From Lichenostomus cassidix (taxonomy: Eukaryota > Chordata > Aves > Passeriformes > Meliphagidae): a stretch of 64,000 bases of DNA. How positions within the stretch are numbered: the first letter of the stretch is position 1; each line of letters begins with the position of its first letter. The translations under genes and the position numbers were made by a program. The stretch lies in contig CM039188.1 of the NCBI GenBank assembly GCA_008360975.2, positions 27,803,944-27,867,943 on the forward strand, written 5' to 3'. The notes beneath the pieces were generated by a model. The model saw only the letters and a program-made list of their open reading frames with translations, was not told where the DNA came from and made no database searches. Below are positions 26,501-38,500 of this stretch, one piece after another.

Positions 26501-29500
26501 AAACAACCCACGACGTGAAGAGAGCATCACTCTTGACTGAAGGAAAAGATTCCTACCTGAAAGCTTTTCATCCACCTGGTTATATTTTATGGTCCCGCTC
26601 ACACCAGATGGAAGAGTGACAGGAACAAAACAAACTGGTTTTTCAGAAAGCATCTCCCTTCTCTGCTCTGATAAACTGGTTACAGCAGGGACTGTGACAG
26701 GCTTTCAGGTGACTCTAATCTGCTCCTCCAGTGATCAGTGAATGACTACAGTAATCGGCTTGGAAGGGCTACAGGCTTCCCAACATAGACTCTTATGCTG
26801 GGGAGGCTGCACTGGGAAAAAAAAAGCATGAACAGAAAGTAGTGGCGGAGAAAGGGGAACAGATGTGAGTCCAGGCAAATGCACTGCTGGCAGGGCAAGA
26901 GAAATGAGGTCAAGAGCCAATAAGCAGGAGCAGCACTATCTGCTGAATAGTGTTTGCCTACAAATAGTATTAGGCCTGCATTAAATAAAAAAGCAGCATG
27001 CAGAAAACAAGCATCAGCAAAATGTGTGGCTACACAGCATTAGAGCCCAGAGAAACACCGTGGCTGCCAGCCTGCCCTGCTGCTCTCACTGCCCACACCT
27101 CATGTGCTGTCTTAGAAACAAGCAGTGATGCTGCTGCCTGGTGCAAGGAGGTTGGAGAACTCTCAAGGAGCATGCAGTGGGTCAGGTATTTTGTTTGTCC
27201 TTTACTACAGAACTGCAAGACAGAGGACATTCTCCTGGGAGTCAGCCCTCACACAGCAAGCACTGCAGCTTGATAGCATACCTAGAGAAAGCTGGACAAG
27301 GCAATCACCTACCCCTCTTACAATGCAGGGTCTGCAAAAGAAGAGAAGCTTCCTACATGCATTATTGTTTTAGTGTGGCACAACAGAGCTCATGCCCGTT
27401 CCTGCTCTCTCTGCAGTCTGCAATCACATGTAGCACACTCAGGTATCGGTGTGAATGTCAGGTAACTAAATATCCCTTTGACACAGTTTTTCTGCAGGTG
27501 GACCTGACCTACAATTCCTTGTCAGTGATTAGTTAACTGACAGACAGCCACATGTCAGAAGGCTTATCTCAGGAATGAGGCAGTCCTGAAGAACTGTCAC
27601 CATTCCTGGGAGCTGGCCTTACCTCCCAACTACACCAGTTGTTACCACCACCTGTCTTTCCTCTATGCTCTGATTGCCACAGCCTCAGCAAAGCACTAAC
27701 ACCAACTCACTACACAGGCACATCCAAAGTCAATTAACTTCTCCTCATCTCAGTATCCTATTCATAAAAAACCTGATTAAACTATTCAACCACCCTGATA
27801 AAAACCAGATTAATAAATTAATAATAATAACTTATTCATTACATGATTAATAAATTCATAGATAAACCTGAGTATCTGTAATCCTCATCAGTATATAATC
27901 ACCATATGTTTCAGGTGACCTGAATGTACCCTGAATATTTCTGCTAAGAGTTGGTTGGTTTGTTTTTTTTTTTTTAAGTGGGATGCCTGGCGTATTTAAA
28001 AATGGCTTGTATACTTATTTTCTTATCATAGAACAATATGAAAATTGTAAGATGAAATGTGAAGACCTGAACACCGATTCAAATACAACAGCTTGCACAT
28101 ACAATAACAGGAACAAATCAGTCATGAACGTTCTGTTTAAAAACTTAAAAAAAAAAACCTGCATCAGCCCCAAAGCCTCCCAAATTTTGATTTTCCTGTG
28201 TATAAAAAACAATGCATAAGAAAATAAGAATCTAACATTTTCAGAGTAGCAAGTAATACCATTTCAAGAACATCTATAATGGAGTGTTTGAGTAATACTG
28301 AACCATGTTTCTCACCTCCCAGGTTTACTTGCTTTAGCCCAATTGATTGAGCATTTACAAAGTGCACTCCACTCACTGGAAGGTTCAGTTGGAAAAAATT
28401 CTCATGGTGAAGACATTTGTTAAACTGTTTTTTTCCAGGGAGCACTGCTCAGTCTCTGTAGCTCATCTCTACCTGTGTGTCAGCTTTGAGAAACCACTGA
28501 CAGAGGGAAGGTGGCTGTCAGGGTTCAGTCTCACCTACTTAGTCTTTTACAAGGCCAAAATTAGCTTCACCTTGATTAACTTAGTTTCTCCATACTACCT
28601 AATGGATCTACCCCAATTTACTCAGCCCTTAGATCACTTACTTAAGTAGGGAGATCTGAAGTGATCTGAAGATGTTAATTTCTCACTTTAAAGAAACAGA
28701 AGACGGCTAAGTTTTAATTTTTTTTTAAGACCATTGCATTTCTTATGCCACATCCACATGAAATGTGGGACTTTTTTTTAACTTTTGTGTGTGACACACG
28801 GTGCCAAAAGCCTCCTACAAACAACTAAGTACCTTCACTGTTTTTCATACAAAACAAAGGAGTAATACTGAGGTTGCTCAGTGCTAGAGAGAAATTATCC
28901 TGCTTAATAATAAGAAAGAAAAAGACAACCATAAATGAAACTGAGACTGATGACTTAGAAGGAAAGCTATGCCACAATTAGCTTAGCTAATTACCCAGGG
29001 CCCAATGCAAAGCATGCTGGAAGTACTGGAAAAAATCCCACTCACGTATTTAACTGGACTTGGAACAGTAACCCTTTGTGGGGCAAAGGGCCTCTAAGAT
29101 TTTGTTTCCTACAATTTCCTTTCACAAAAGCAAAGTAGCAGACCTTCCAAAATGCAAAGAATGCACAGAAGTTGATTAGAAAACACTATATGTGGCTAGA
29201 TGACACCTGTGACCTACTAGCAGGTTTAAGGACCATCCTGCACTACAATTCAGATGTGAATTAAACACTTAGACACTTACTGTCCTTGCTGCTAGATTAT
29301 ATGAGTTATCTGTGAGCTGAATTAATTTAGAAAAGTAAAATTGAGTTTTACTGTTAAGACAGACTATTCACTACAGGTAAAGTTTCCCCAGTGATCACAG
29401 CAGATATTCTCCTTCCTGAGATCCTTGCTGCAGTAGAATACCAAAGCCAAAAATTGCAGTATGAAGTGAAATGTAGACCTAGACAGACTCAGAGATGTGT

Positions 29501-32500
29501 CCAAAGACCACAGAAGCAAGTTAAGGAAAAGCTGGATTTTGACACTGGTCTGACACTGATGATATGCCAAGAACATCCATTCCTTCTTAGATTAAATATA
29601 GTTTACTTCTCACATACAAAAGGAAAATATTTCTCTAACAATGAATGAGCAAACCGAGCACTGCAGGAAACCTGACATCCTTAAGTCATCTTGGAGACAA
29701 AAAGGAACTGGAGAAAGATGGGTTGCAATTCAGAAGCAATTTTACAGACATTATTTCAAAAATCAGTGTTTGGTCAGGAGAGGATTTTTGAAATTTTCTC
29801 CCTTTCCACATATGCAACCATTTTCTGTTATAATCTGTTTGCACAAGCTGAGAATTTAGAGAAAACTTAGTAGCAGTATTCAGAGACTCAGAGAACTCTA
29901 ATGCCAATGAGCTCTTACTAGAGATTTTGATGGAAAAATATACATGAACAGATAAGAGATTTGGGAATTAGATTTTAAATTTGGTACTATTTTTGGCAGA
30001 AAAAAATCCACATTGATCTGAGTTTTGGGTAAAGTTCCTCATGGCGACAGGGACAGAATGAGTTTTAGGGAAGAAGCAGAGGGGATAGCTAAAACTGTAA
30101 AAATACTGAGTATGTGGTTTTACAGCCTCTCATGTATGTTCTTAATTCTGCTCTTGTTCTTCTCCCTGCCTCCTCCATGACTCCCAGGAAATAGAATGGG
30201 ATGCAGGTGAAAGAAGCTAACTCCCCACAATGATGGCAATGCTGCTTTCTAGCCCCAAACCACCGAAACTGCAAGAGGAATCCAGCAAAGTGCAACAGCC
30301 ACTATGAGGCCTGAAATAACTCAGCAGAGCACACGAGCCCAGGGAAAGGCTTGCTCGCTACTTCTCCCACGTTAGCATTGCCTGTCAACCCTAAAATAAC
30401 ACAGAAATGCTCAGTCAGAGGGGACTGCCCCTTTGGTTTCTGAGTCCCAGTGAATGAAGGATCAGAAAGCCCCATGTTAAAAACAGCTCCCTTGAAGTGG
30501 AGCACCCTTGATTGGCCCTTAGCTAATGGAGATGAAATGCTTCAGAGAAATTATAAATGGTAACTTTGAGAACCAACTAGGTTCAGGCTTATTTTAAATG
30601 GCTGTTTTTTTACTTTGTGCCTTTTTTCAAAAGGGGAAGGTGAGGAGGCGACGACTGTATTTTCAATGTGGTAATCAAGAAATTAACTCATAGGTTTACC
30701 AGAATTACTTTGTTTTCATTTTAGCCTTGTCATACAGACAGAATAGGTGCAGGCATAGCACTGAAGTGCTGTAGACAAACACCCCAGAATACTAGTAGAC
30801 AAAGACAAACCTTGAGATCCCAGTGATCAGGGTACGTTTCCAATCAAACTGCATATAAAATTTAGGGCACGTATTATTTATTCATAGACAAAAGGAATAG
30901 TTCCTTGGCATTTGCTATAACAATTGCAATGCCTGGCATTGGTCTTTGCTCTACCTTTTAAGAGAAAGGAATAGCATTTGGCTCCTCCCTGTAACACTCT
31001 CTGCCTGATGGGTGATATTGGTGACACTGCGGTTATTTTTTTTTCAGCAGTCACAGTCCTTTCTTATGCTGGTAAACCTCTTCCAGAAAGCCTCCCTGCT
31101 CTGTACACTAAGCCCATGGGAAGGTCAAACCACTAACACCTTTTTCTGAAACGTGCTTGTTACTTTCACTACACAGTCCTTAAGCACTTCAGTTGCACCC
31201 ACCTCCAAAGGGGAGAAGAGGTACCCAGCCGTCAAAAGCTTGGAAAAAACATGGAATGCACTTACAACCACCTCTGTTAAGCATATAAGATTATTTTTGT
31301 TTAAAAAGAGTATAGTTTATGTGATTGTAGGAATTACAATAGGCTGAGATCTTCACCTTTGACTGTGACCTGAGCACTGCAAGATGCTTGTCCTGTGCTG
31401 TTTTCAGCCAGACAGGTATAAATCCCATCATCTTCTGGTAGGGCATCTTGGACAGTCAGTTTTGCAACTCCATCTTCAAAAGTGGAATGGGCATATTGAA
31501 TTGGCTGGTCTGCAGACAGAAATGAAGAGAATTGACTTAATACATCAGCCACAAATTTCAAAACTTCAAATATTTCAAAACACTTGTTTTCAGTGAAATC
31601 TGCACGCCAAACACCAGCATATTAAAGTGCAGAGCCAAATCCCACTCTCTGGTGCACAGCCACTGCTCTCTAGTGACTACCTGCAGCATCCCAGGCACAA
31701 AGCACAATATGGTTGTCAGACAAAGCTCACCATCAGATTCACTGGGTGCTACCTTCAATAGCAGCAAAAGGAGAAAAGTTTATCTTTGATTTTCTTTGAG
31801 GTGGATAAGAAAAGAAATGTGTGTTTGCTTCAGACATTGTCTCCATCTTGCAATTTGCCTGAAACTAGATAAAATGCAGATAAAGCTAGATGTACAAAAT
31901 CTTTTGGGCATGAAGAAGCACTTGAAGTCCTCCAAAAGGCACTTTGTAGTGGAAGACACTCCAAGAGAGACAGCAAAATTGGTGATGGAGCCAAGAAGCT
32001 GATTTACAGAAGCAGTCAATCTATACTACAGTATGTCCAATAACATAATGGTACAGTCTCATCTGTGGTGAGGTGACTATTAAAGAAGTTTATTTTGAGA
32101 AACTGGTTCCTTGAATTGCTTTTGTAACATGCTTAAATACTAGTATAGGTGGCTTAAAGTTGCCTTGCTATTGTTTCAGGAGCTGTCATCAATCTCAGCC
32201 TTACTTTCTGAAACGCTTCTGCAATCTGTTTTCCCAATATTAAATAGTTTCCACTACCGAGTCATCTTTGGTTGCTTTCCCAGTGTATGCAATACTTAAG
32301 ACAGCCTTATACCTGTGCATAAACATCATGCTGGAAATAGAAATTAGGGTATTCTAAGGCAAAAGGATGAAAGAGCAGAGAAATTGTGCAGGACTGATTT
32401 GAAGATGTCTGTCACTGGGAGTTTGTGGTCAAAATAAAGAATTTATTTCATTGCCAAAATAATTTTAAAGGACAAAGCTCTGGGGTTTCTAAGAACCACT

Positions 32501-35500
32501 ATGAGCAGGATAAATTAAATCATGGGACAGATTTTTCTCTCTCATCTCTGATTTTCAAAGGAAGCCAACTCAGAAGGCAATTATTATCTATGCACTATCT
32601 GCATACAAAGTTTCATTCTGAAATACAAACATGTGCCAAAATCAGCATCATCCAGTACTTGCACATATTATAAAATGTGGTAGATGATCTTCATGCTGTA
32701 CTTATAAGCCATCTGTTCATTAAGTTAGAAAATTTTCTATCACATCAAAAATTGGGGTGAATATTTAATTAACTACCCAGAACACTGCAATTTTAGAATA
32801 AACTCTCTCCAACCTCTGTCATGGGTCACAAATTCTTATTACTGGCTCCTCTGAGCTAATTTTCTCTCAGTTACACACAGACTGTTGGAACTAATATGTT
32901 GAACCACACAGTTTTTGCTTGTGGGAACAGCACTACATTCAAATATGTATGTGTAGAGCTAAAGCCCAAGCAGGCAAAGTTTTCTGTTAGAGGACAAGGG
33001 GCACTGAACTGCCTTCCTGGCCCAACTACAGAATGTCTAACCTGACAGGGTCCCTGCCTGGGATTCTGACATTGAAACTATTAGTGGTGCCAAGTGATGC
33101 TATGATGCTATATCAGAAGTATACTCAGGATAAAAGCTGCAACATCAGAAGAACAATATCATTGTATTTCTGTTGTAAGGAAGAAAATGAATAGGGTAAG
33201 TGTTCTGCATGGAAAAACAAAATGTGGACTCCTTCACCATGTCTTCAAATTTATTCAGGGCTCTTTTTCACTCCAGCTGCCAACAAAACTGGCTATTTTT
33301 TAGCATTATTCACACTATAACAACTTACAAAACAGCCTTCTCATTAGACCCCAGAAAAGAAATACAAGCATATCAGCCTTTAGGAATAACCTGCAGCAAG
33401 ACTCTAAGTTACGTCTACAGTACTTATATTTTGATGTAATAGAAACAACTCTCCCAGTAGTGAAACGTTCCCTTCTCCAGAGGCAGAACAGTCAAATCTC
33501 CAGGACAGCTTGGCAGCAGGAACAATAACAAAAAATACCTTTCTGCTGGCATGTTATGCCTGAAGAAAGGAAATTTTCCCCTGGCCCATTTATTAAATGC
33601 TTTCTGGACAAATCACAAAGCTATCCTAAAACCAAACACCACTCAGAGAATTGTTATGCTAAAGTCATGGTCACACTGTTCTTAAATTCAGCAGAAAGAG
33701 GTTCAGTTAAACTTTGGGAGGAAGAAAACCCACACAGAAAGCAATATGAATAGAAAGATACTTAAAACAGTCATACATTTCTTATTCCTGCAATTGAAAA
33801 AGAAGTTACTCAGAAAGTACTTTAAAAAGATAAAGTAAATTGGAGTTACACACTGAAACATTGTCACTGAGGGCACACATAAGAAGTTATTTCTAAGGTG
33901 TTGGTGAGGCCAGAAATAAAACACAAGAAGTTTATTTTCAGGGAAGTTGCCAGTAAATCAGTGAAAATTCAGAAGAAAACTTAAAGGTAGAGTGAGAGCA
34001 AAAGGACAAAAGAACCATCTTGAATAAGTTGGAAAAAAGCTTTAATGGTAGATTTTCAGAGAAGAGTAAGAGCTTGGATAAAATTCATAGTTCACTCAGG
34101 TAGCTCTTACTTGTGCAGTCGCTATGAATATGGAAAAGCTACTCATCCTTGCAGACGGTAAGACGTAATTTCAGACAATGCAGAGCATACATCGTGTATT
34201 TTTTGTCTTGCTTGACCTGAAGGAGAGGTCAATCTGTAAAATGCTTGGAAGATGTTTTGAATTCGTATGTAGTCACAGCTGGTAAATATTCTTGGTATCT
34301 AAAGTAGTAGGTGTTTGTAGCATTGTACAAGAAGTTACAAGGCTTTTAGTTCTCAGGGGGTGTGGATACCTTGGAGATTGGAGAAGGCAGACTGGACACC
34401 ATTGAGCCTGTTCAGTATCAAGGGATGGCCAGCCTGGAAGGGAGCTGGTTCTGCTTGCCTTTTTGTTTTTTTCCTATTTGTTTCTTAAAGCAGCCTTCTG
34501 TTCATGTCTCTTATGATTGATAACTTGGTCTTTGCATTCATTATTTCACCAAGTTTTACATTCTTTCCTCACTATTCCACTCAAAAATTAATTCTGGTTT
34601 GTTATCATTGTCATGCTTGGAAGACAACTTGCATTTGATATTTTCTAGTGAACTTTACACACCCTGTCCCATGTGATTTTTATTTCTATGGAGTTCAGTT
34701 TTGAACAGTAGTGGGATTGCTCACAGCATATTGGTTTTTCTTCTGTCGTAGCAGAGTCCAGCTGTGAATATAAAAAACTTTATATTCCAGACATGGAGAA
34801 GCAGATGCTAATAAACCTTTTTTTTAAAACAGAATTGGTCTGCCTGCCTCAAATTATATACTGTGAATGTACTGTTTTCTTCATATAGACAGTTGATGAA
34901 AGACTCCACCATGTCATTTTGCCAAAAGCACTGTTATGTCTGCTTGGAGTAATATTTCAGGACCAGAAACACAACTTTCTCCTTTATTTGACCATGGTTA
35001 TAAATATGAGAAGTTTGTAGTATCTAGCTAGGTGGTAGATGGGAAGGAAATGTTTGGATTCACAAAAAGTGGATATCACAACAGCCAATTTGATCCTTAA
35101 GTAAAATAATAACCCTAGGAGTGTACATGGAATTATCAACATTAAACAATTGTCTATAATCCATTTACGTTTGTATCAAAATGGTATATAAACAGTTATG
35201 TCTCACAATCCTATGAAAGACAGAAAAGCGTTAAACTATAGTGATATGTTTCAGCAGTCTGGAAGGAAAGTTGTGTGCTTGTGTCTTTAGAGTAAAATAT
35301 GATGTCTCTAATTTTTATTATTTTGAGAGTTTCTGGTGTTTCTGTTACACAGACTTATCACTGCCTTTTGATTTAAGAGCAGAGCTAATGCACTGGCTCT
35401 CACTCACAGAACTCTAATGGTTTGAAATACAGCTAACTAAAAAGACCTGCCCTCACCTGCACTGTGATATTGAGCCAACTGCAGTTAGAAGATGGGATGC

Positions 35501-38500
35501 AATGTACACATGGTTATACCATGTATACAGGGGCAGACTTATGTGAGTTCAGTAAGAAAGGTCAGTGTAAAATAAACTGCCTGAAAAAAAGGCAGGGGGG
35601 CACAGTGCATCACAGAAACACATGGCTTATTTATCTCTAGGCTGTATGTTTCAGGAGACAACAGTCTTCCGATCAGAACACAGTTGCATAAATGTGCACC
35701 ATGTATCTATGCCTGATGAGCCGCAAATCATTTGAAAATCAACCCAAAGTCAGTCATCTGAGACAGGAAGATGCTCTGTATGTGAAGATAACTGAGTATA
35801 ACTGCATCATTCAATGTCTAAGGGAACTATGAGCAAGGGTACCTGGGAATATGAAGATTAAATGACTGACTCACAGTTACTCCTGAGCTGCAAGACAATT
35901 CTTGCACAGCCAAACAGAAATTCTACCCACATCTGCAAAGGAGGAACTTCAGAGCAGCCTCCAGACAGAGAAACAAATTATGTCCAATGGGAGAGTGTCA
36001 GAACCTTTACTCACATGTTTTGTGTTGCAAATAAAGCACTGGCCTTTCTATTCTAGACATGGAGTTATTGGGAAGGGGAACAGCCCAGGCTGTGGGAACA
36101 TACCAATCTCAAGGTCACGGTTCATTTGCCCTGCCACCTTTTTCAGTTATCCCATATACTCTGAATAGCTAAAGGAAAACAGAGATCATGTCCAAATAAT
36201 TAATTTTAAAATAATCCTGGAGGAAACATCTTTATGGCAAAGTACGCTATTCTTTGTTTATAACCACACACACACACACACACACAGATAGATAGCCTGG
36301 GACAGTCTGGGGAAAAAAAAATCAGTTGCATTTCAGGAGTAAAAGAGGCGATAAAGAGTTACACTGAATGGTTTTTTCTAGTGTTTAACAGATATGGCTT
36401 TAAATGGAAAGAGTCCTTAGCCAAAGCATGTAGTGCCTGGATTTCTGAAATCATTTGTAATTGAAGCAAAACACCATGCACTGTGTTTTGCTGTGTGACA
36501 CAGCCCGGGTCACTCACCCGGGCACAGCCGTGTGACACAGCCCGTGTATCTCACCTGGGCACAGCCGTGTGACACAGCCCGGGTCACTCACCTGGGCACA
36601 GCCGTGTGACACAGCCCGTGTATCTCACCTGGGCACAGCCGTGTGACACAGCCCGGGTCACTCACCTGGGCACAGCCGTGTGACACAGCCCGGGTCACTC
36701 ACCTGGGCACAGCCGTGTGACACAGCCCGGGTCACTCACCTGGGCACAGCCGTGTGACACAGCCCGGGTCACTCACCCGGGCACAGCCGTGTCACTAGCG
36801 CACCCTGCTGGACACACCGCAGAACTGCGGCAGCGCAGAACCTGCTCACACCACCTTTCGTGCGTTTCATGCGTTTCATGCACGCGTAAAGAGTTTTGTC
36901 CAGGTGTCCCAGCGGTGATTTAGAGCGCTTCGGGGTGTCAGTGCTTTCATGCAGGTGTTTCAGAGGAGGGGAGTCCTTACCATTGAGAAGCCAGGTGATG
37001 TGAGGCACAGGGACCCCTCCCACACAGCACTGCAGCACAAAGTCTTGCCCTTCGCTCACAGTGCATCCTTTCAAGACACTGGAAAAGCACGGAGCAACCT
37101 CTTCAACTTTAGGCCCTTTAAAACCAAAATAAAAACACTTCCCTTAATCCAAATTGATGAAATTAGCTTTACCACTTAGTGCCTTTTTCTACGTATGCTA
37201 AACGACATGACCAGGCTAACCATGCTGAAATGTTTTATTGCGGGATAGAAATAATTTTGAGCAGCGGACTGGTGTAAAGAAGGGATTCTTCTATCATCTC
37301 CAAGGCAGGCATTGCCAGGCCTCAAGGTCGGTTTTAGGTAGTGATTTTCTATGCCAGAATCCACCATTTGCAGCCAATCACTAGAAGTGTATGCGGTAGA
37401 TTAGCAGAGAACTTGGCGCAGAGAAGAGGAAGGATAATTCTTCTCTCCTCTTGTCTGTCTTCTCCCAGTCCTTCTCCCAGTGAGAAGCAGTATGACTTAA
37501 GGATGCAGTTTGTAGGTCTCCCATGAGACAGAAATTATCTTGGGTATCTTGGTTTAACTTCAGGCACAGCAAATAGAGAAAAATAGCATAAACATGAACA
37601 TAGATCCAGAACAAAACTTAAAATCAGGTGAAAACATTAGAACTGAGGACAAGATTTGCTAGAGCCAACAAAAGTTTCAACCTTCAGTGCCTTCAAGCTC
37701 AAAATAATTTGTCACTGGGACGTGTTCTTGAATTTAGCAAAACACAGTTCTCATTCCTTCCCTTTTCTTCTTTCTCACTTTACTGCACAGCATTGGTTTG
37801 CGCTCAAAAAAACATTTCAAATTTGCAGTGCAGAAATGCAAAGCAAATTCAAAAAAACTAAATGCAGAACAACAACAATAAACCCACTGACAGCCTGTAT
37901 TAAATACGAGCATCAATAGGAAACCTGAGAAGAGAATAGGTCTCCCTGTGTACAAAATGTTTACTGAGATGGTTTTAGCTATACAATCAACAAAAAACCA
38001 ATATATCAGATGAGAAACTGATGCAGAAAGTGGCTTGCCAGCTATCTCATACCACATTATTCACAAAGGTAGGTATCAGAATTAACCTACATTAAGAAGT
38101 CAAATAAAAAGTATGTAGTCACCACCCTCTGACAGTTTAAAAAAGCCCAGCCACAGTTTCTAAAGTGTAGATGGGCTCACAAGAGCTGACTTACTTCTGA
38201 CAGTTAACAACCAGCTGCTGGAGGTCTGGCCCTTGGAGTTGACAGCTGTACAGCTATAAGATCCATTGTCCCTCAAGCAGGCTTTCTTTATCCATAAGCA
38301 ATGAATTCCATCTTCCTCATATATTTGGACATCTTCTCCAGTTTTAATAGGTCGACCTTCTTTGAACCACTCCACATCTGGTTTTGGCTTCCCTGAAACT
38401 AGACAATCAGACATTTGAATTTTTATGAATAGGTGTTCATAATTAGTGTTATTTAGTATAATTCCTTTATTTAATTTAGGGTAAATTAGGTACACTTTAC

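Larger units (their letters stand above)
15626..31356 (-). other. 15.7-kb intron with three CR1 fragments
   Basis: The largest intron in the window, separating Ig4 from Ig5. It holds the CR1 pieces at 22186-22290, 23449-23629 and 23681-24040, a purine-rich tract at 17288-17390, an A-rich tract at 25062-25090, and short T or A runs near 27960 and 28147. I looked for an extra exon. The best candidate, near 26565-26655, is listed among the rejected items. Confidence 0.75.
31510..36980 (-). other. 5.5-kb intron with minisatellite and CA repeat
   Basis: Separates the two halves of Ig4. The simple repeats at 36265-36286 and 36494-36789 are near its gene-upstream end. The rest is AT-rich and unassigned. 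Confidence 0.8.

Noticed and set aside
26565..26655. Possible extra MYLK exon (frame MLSEKPVCFVPVTLPSG..., with a good donor GTAGGA)
   Set aside because: The recalled chicken protein and the phases join 31357-31509 directly to 15488-15625 with nothing between; no clear in-phase acceptor was found upstream and the peptide is unfamiliar.
27141..27536. 131-residue plus-strand open frame
   Set aside because: No domain, no splice-site logic, and no resemblance to any protein I know; consistent with chance in a moderately GC-rich stretch.
36717..36923. Open frames running out of the minisatellite
   Set aside because: Produced by the repeat unit, which lacks stops in this phase; no coding signal.
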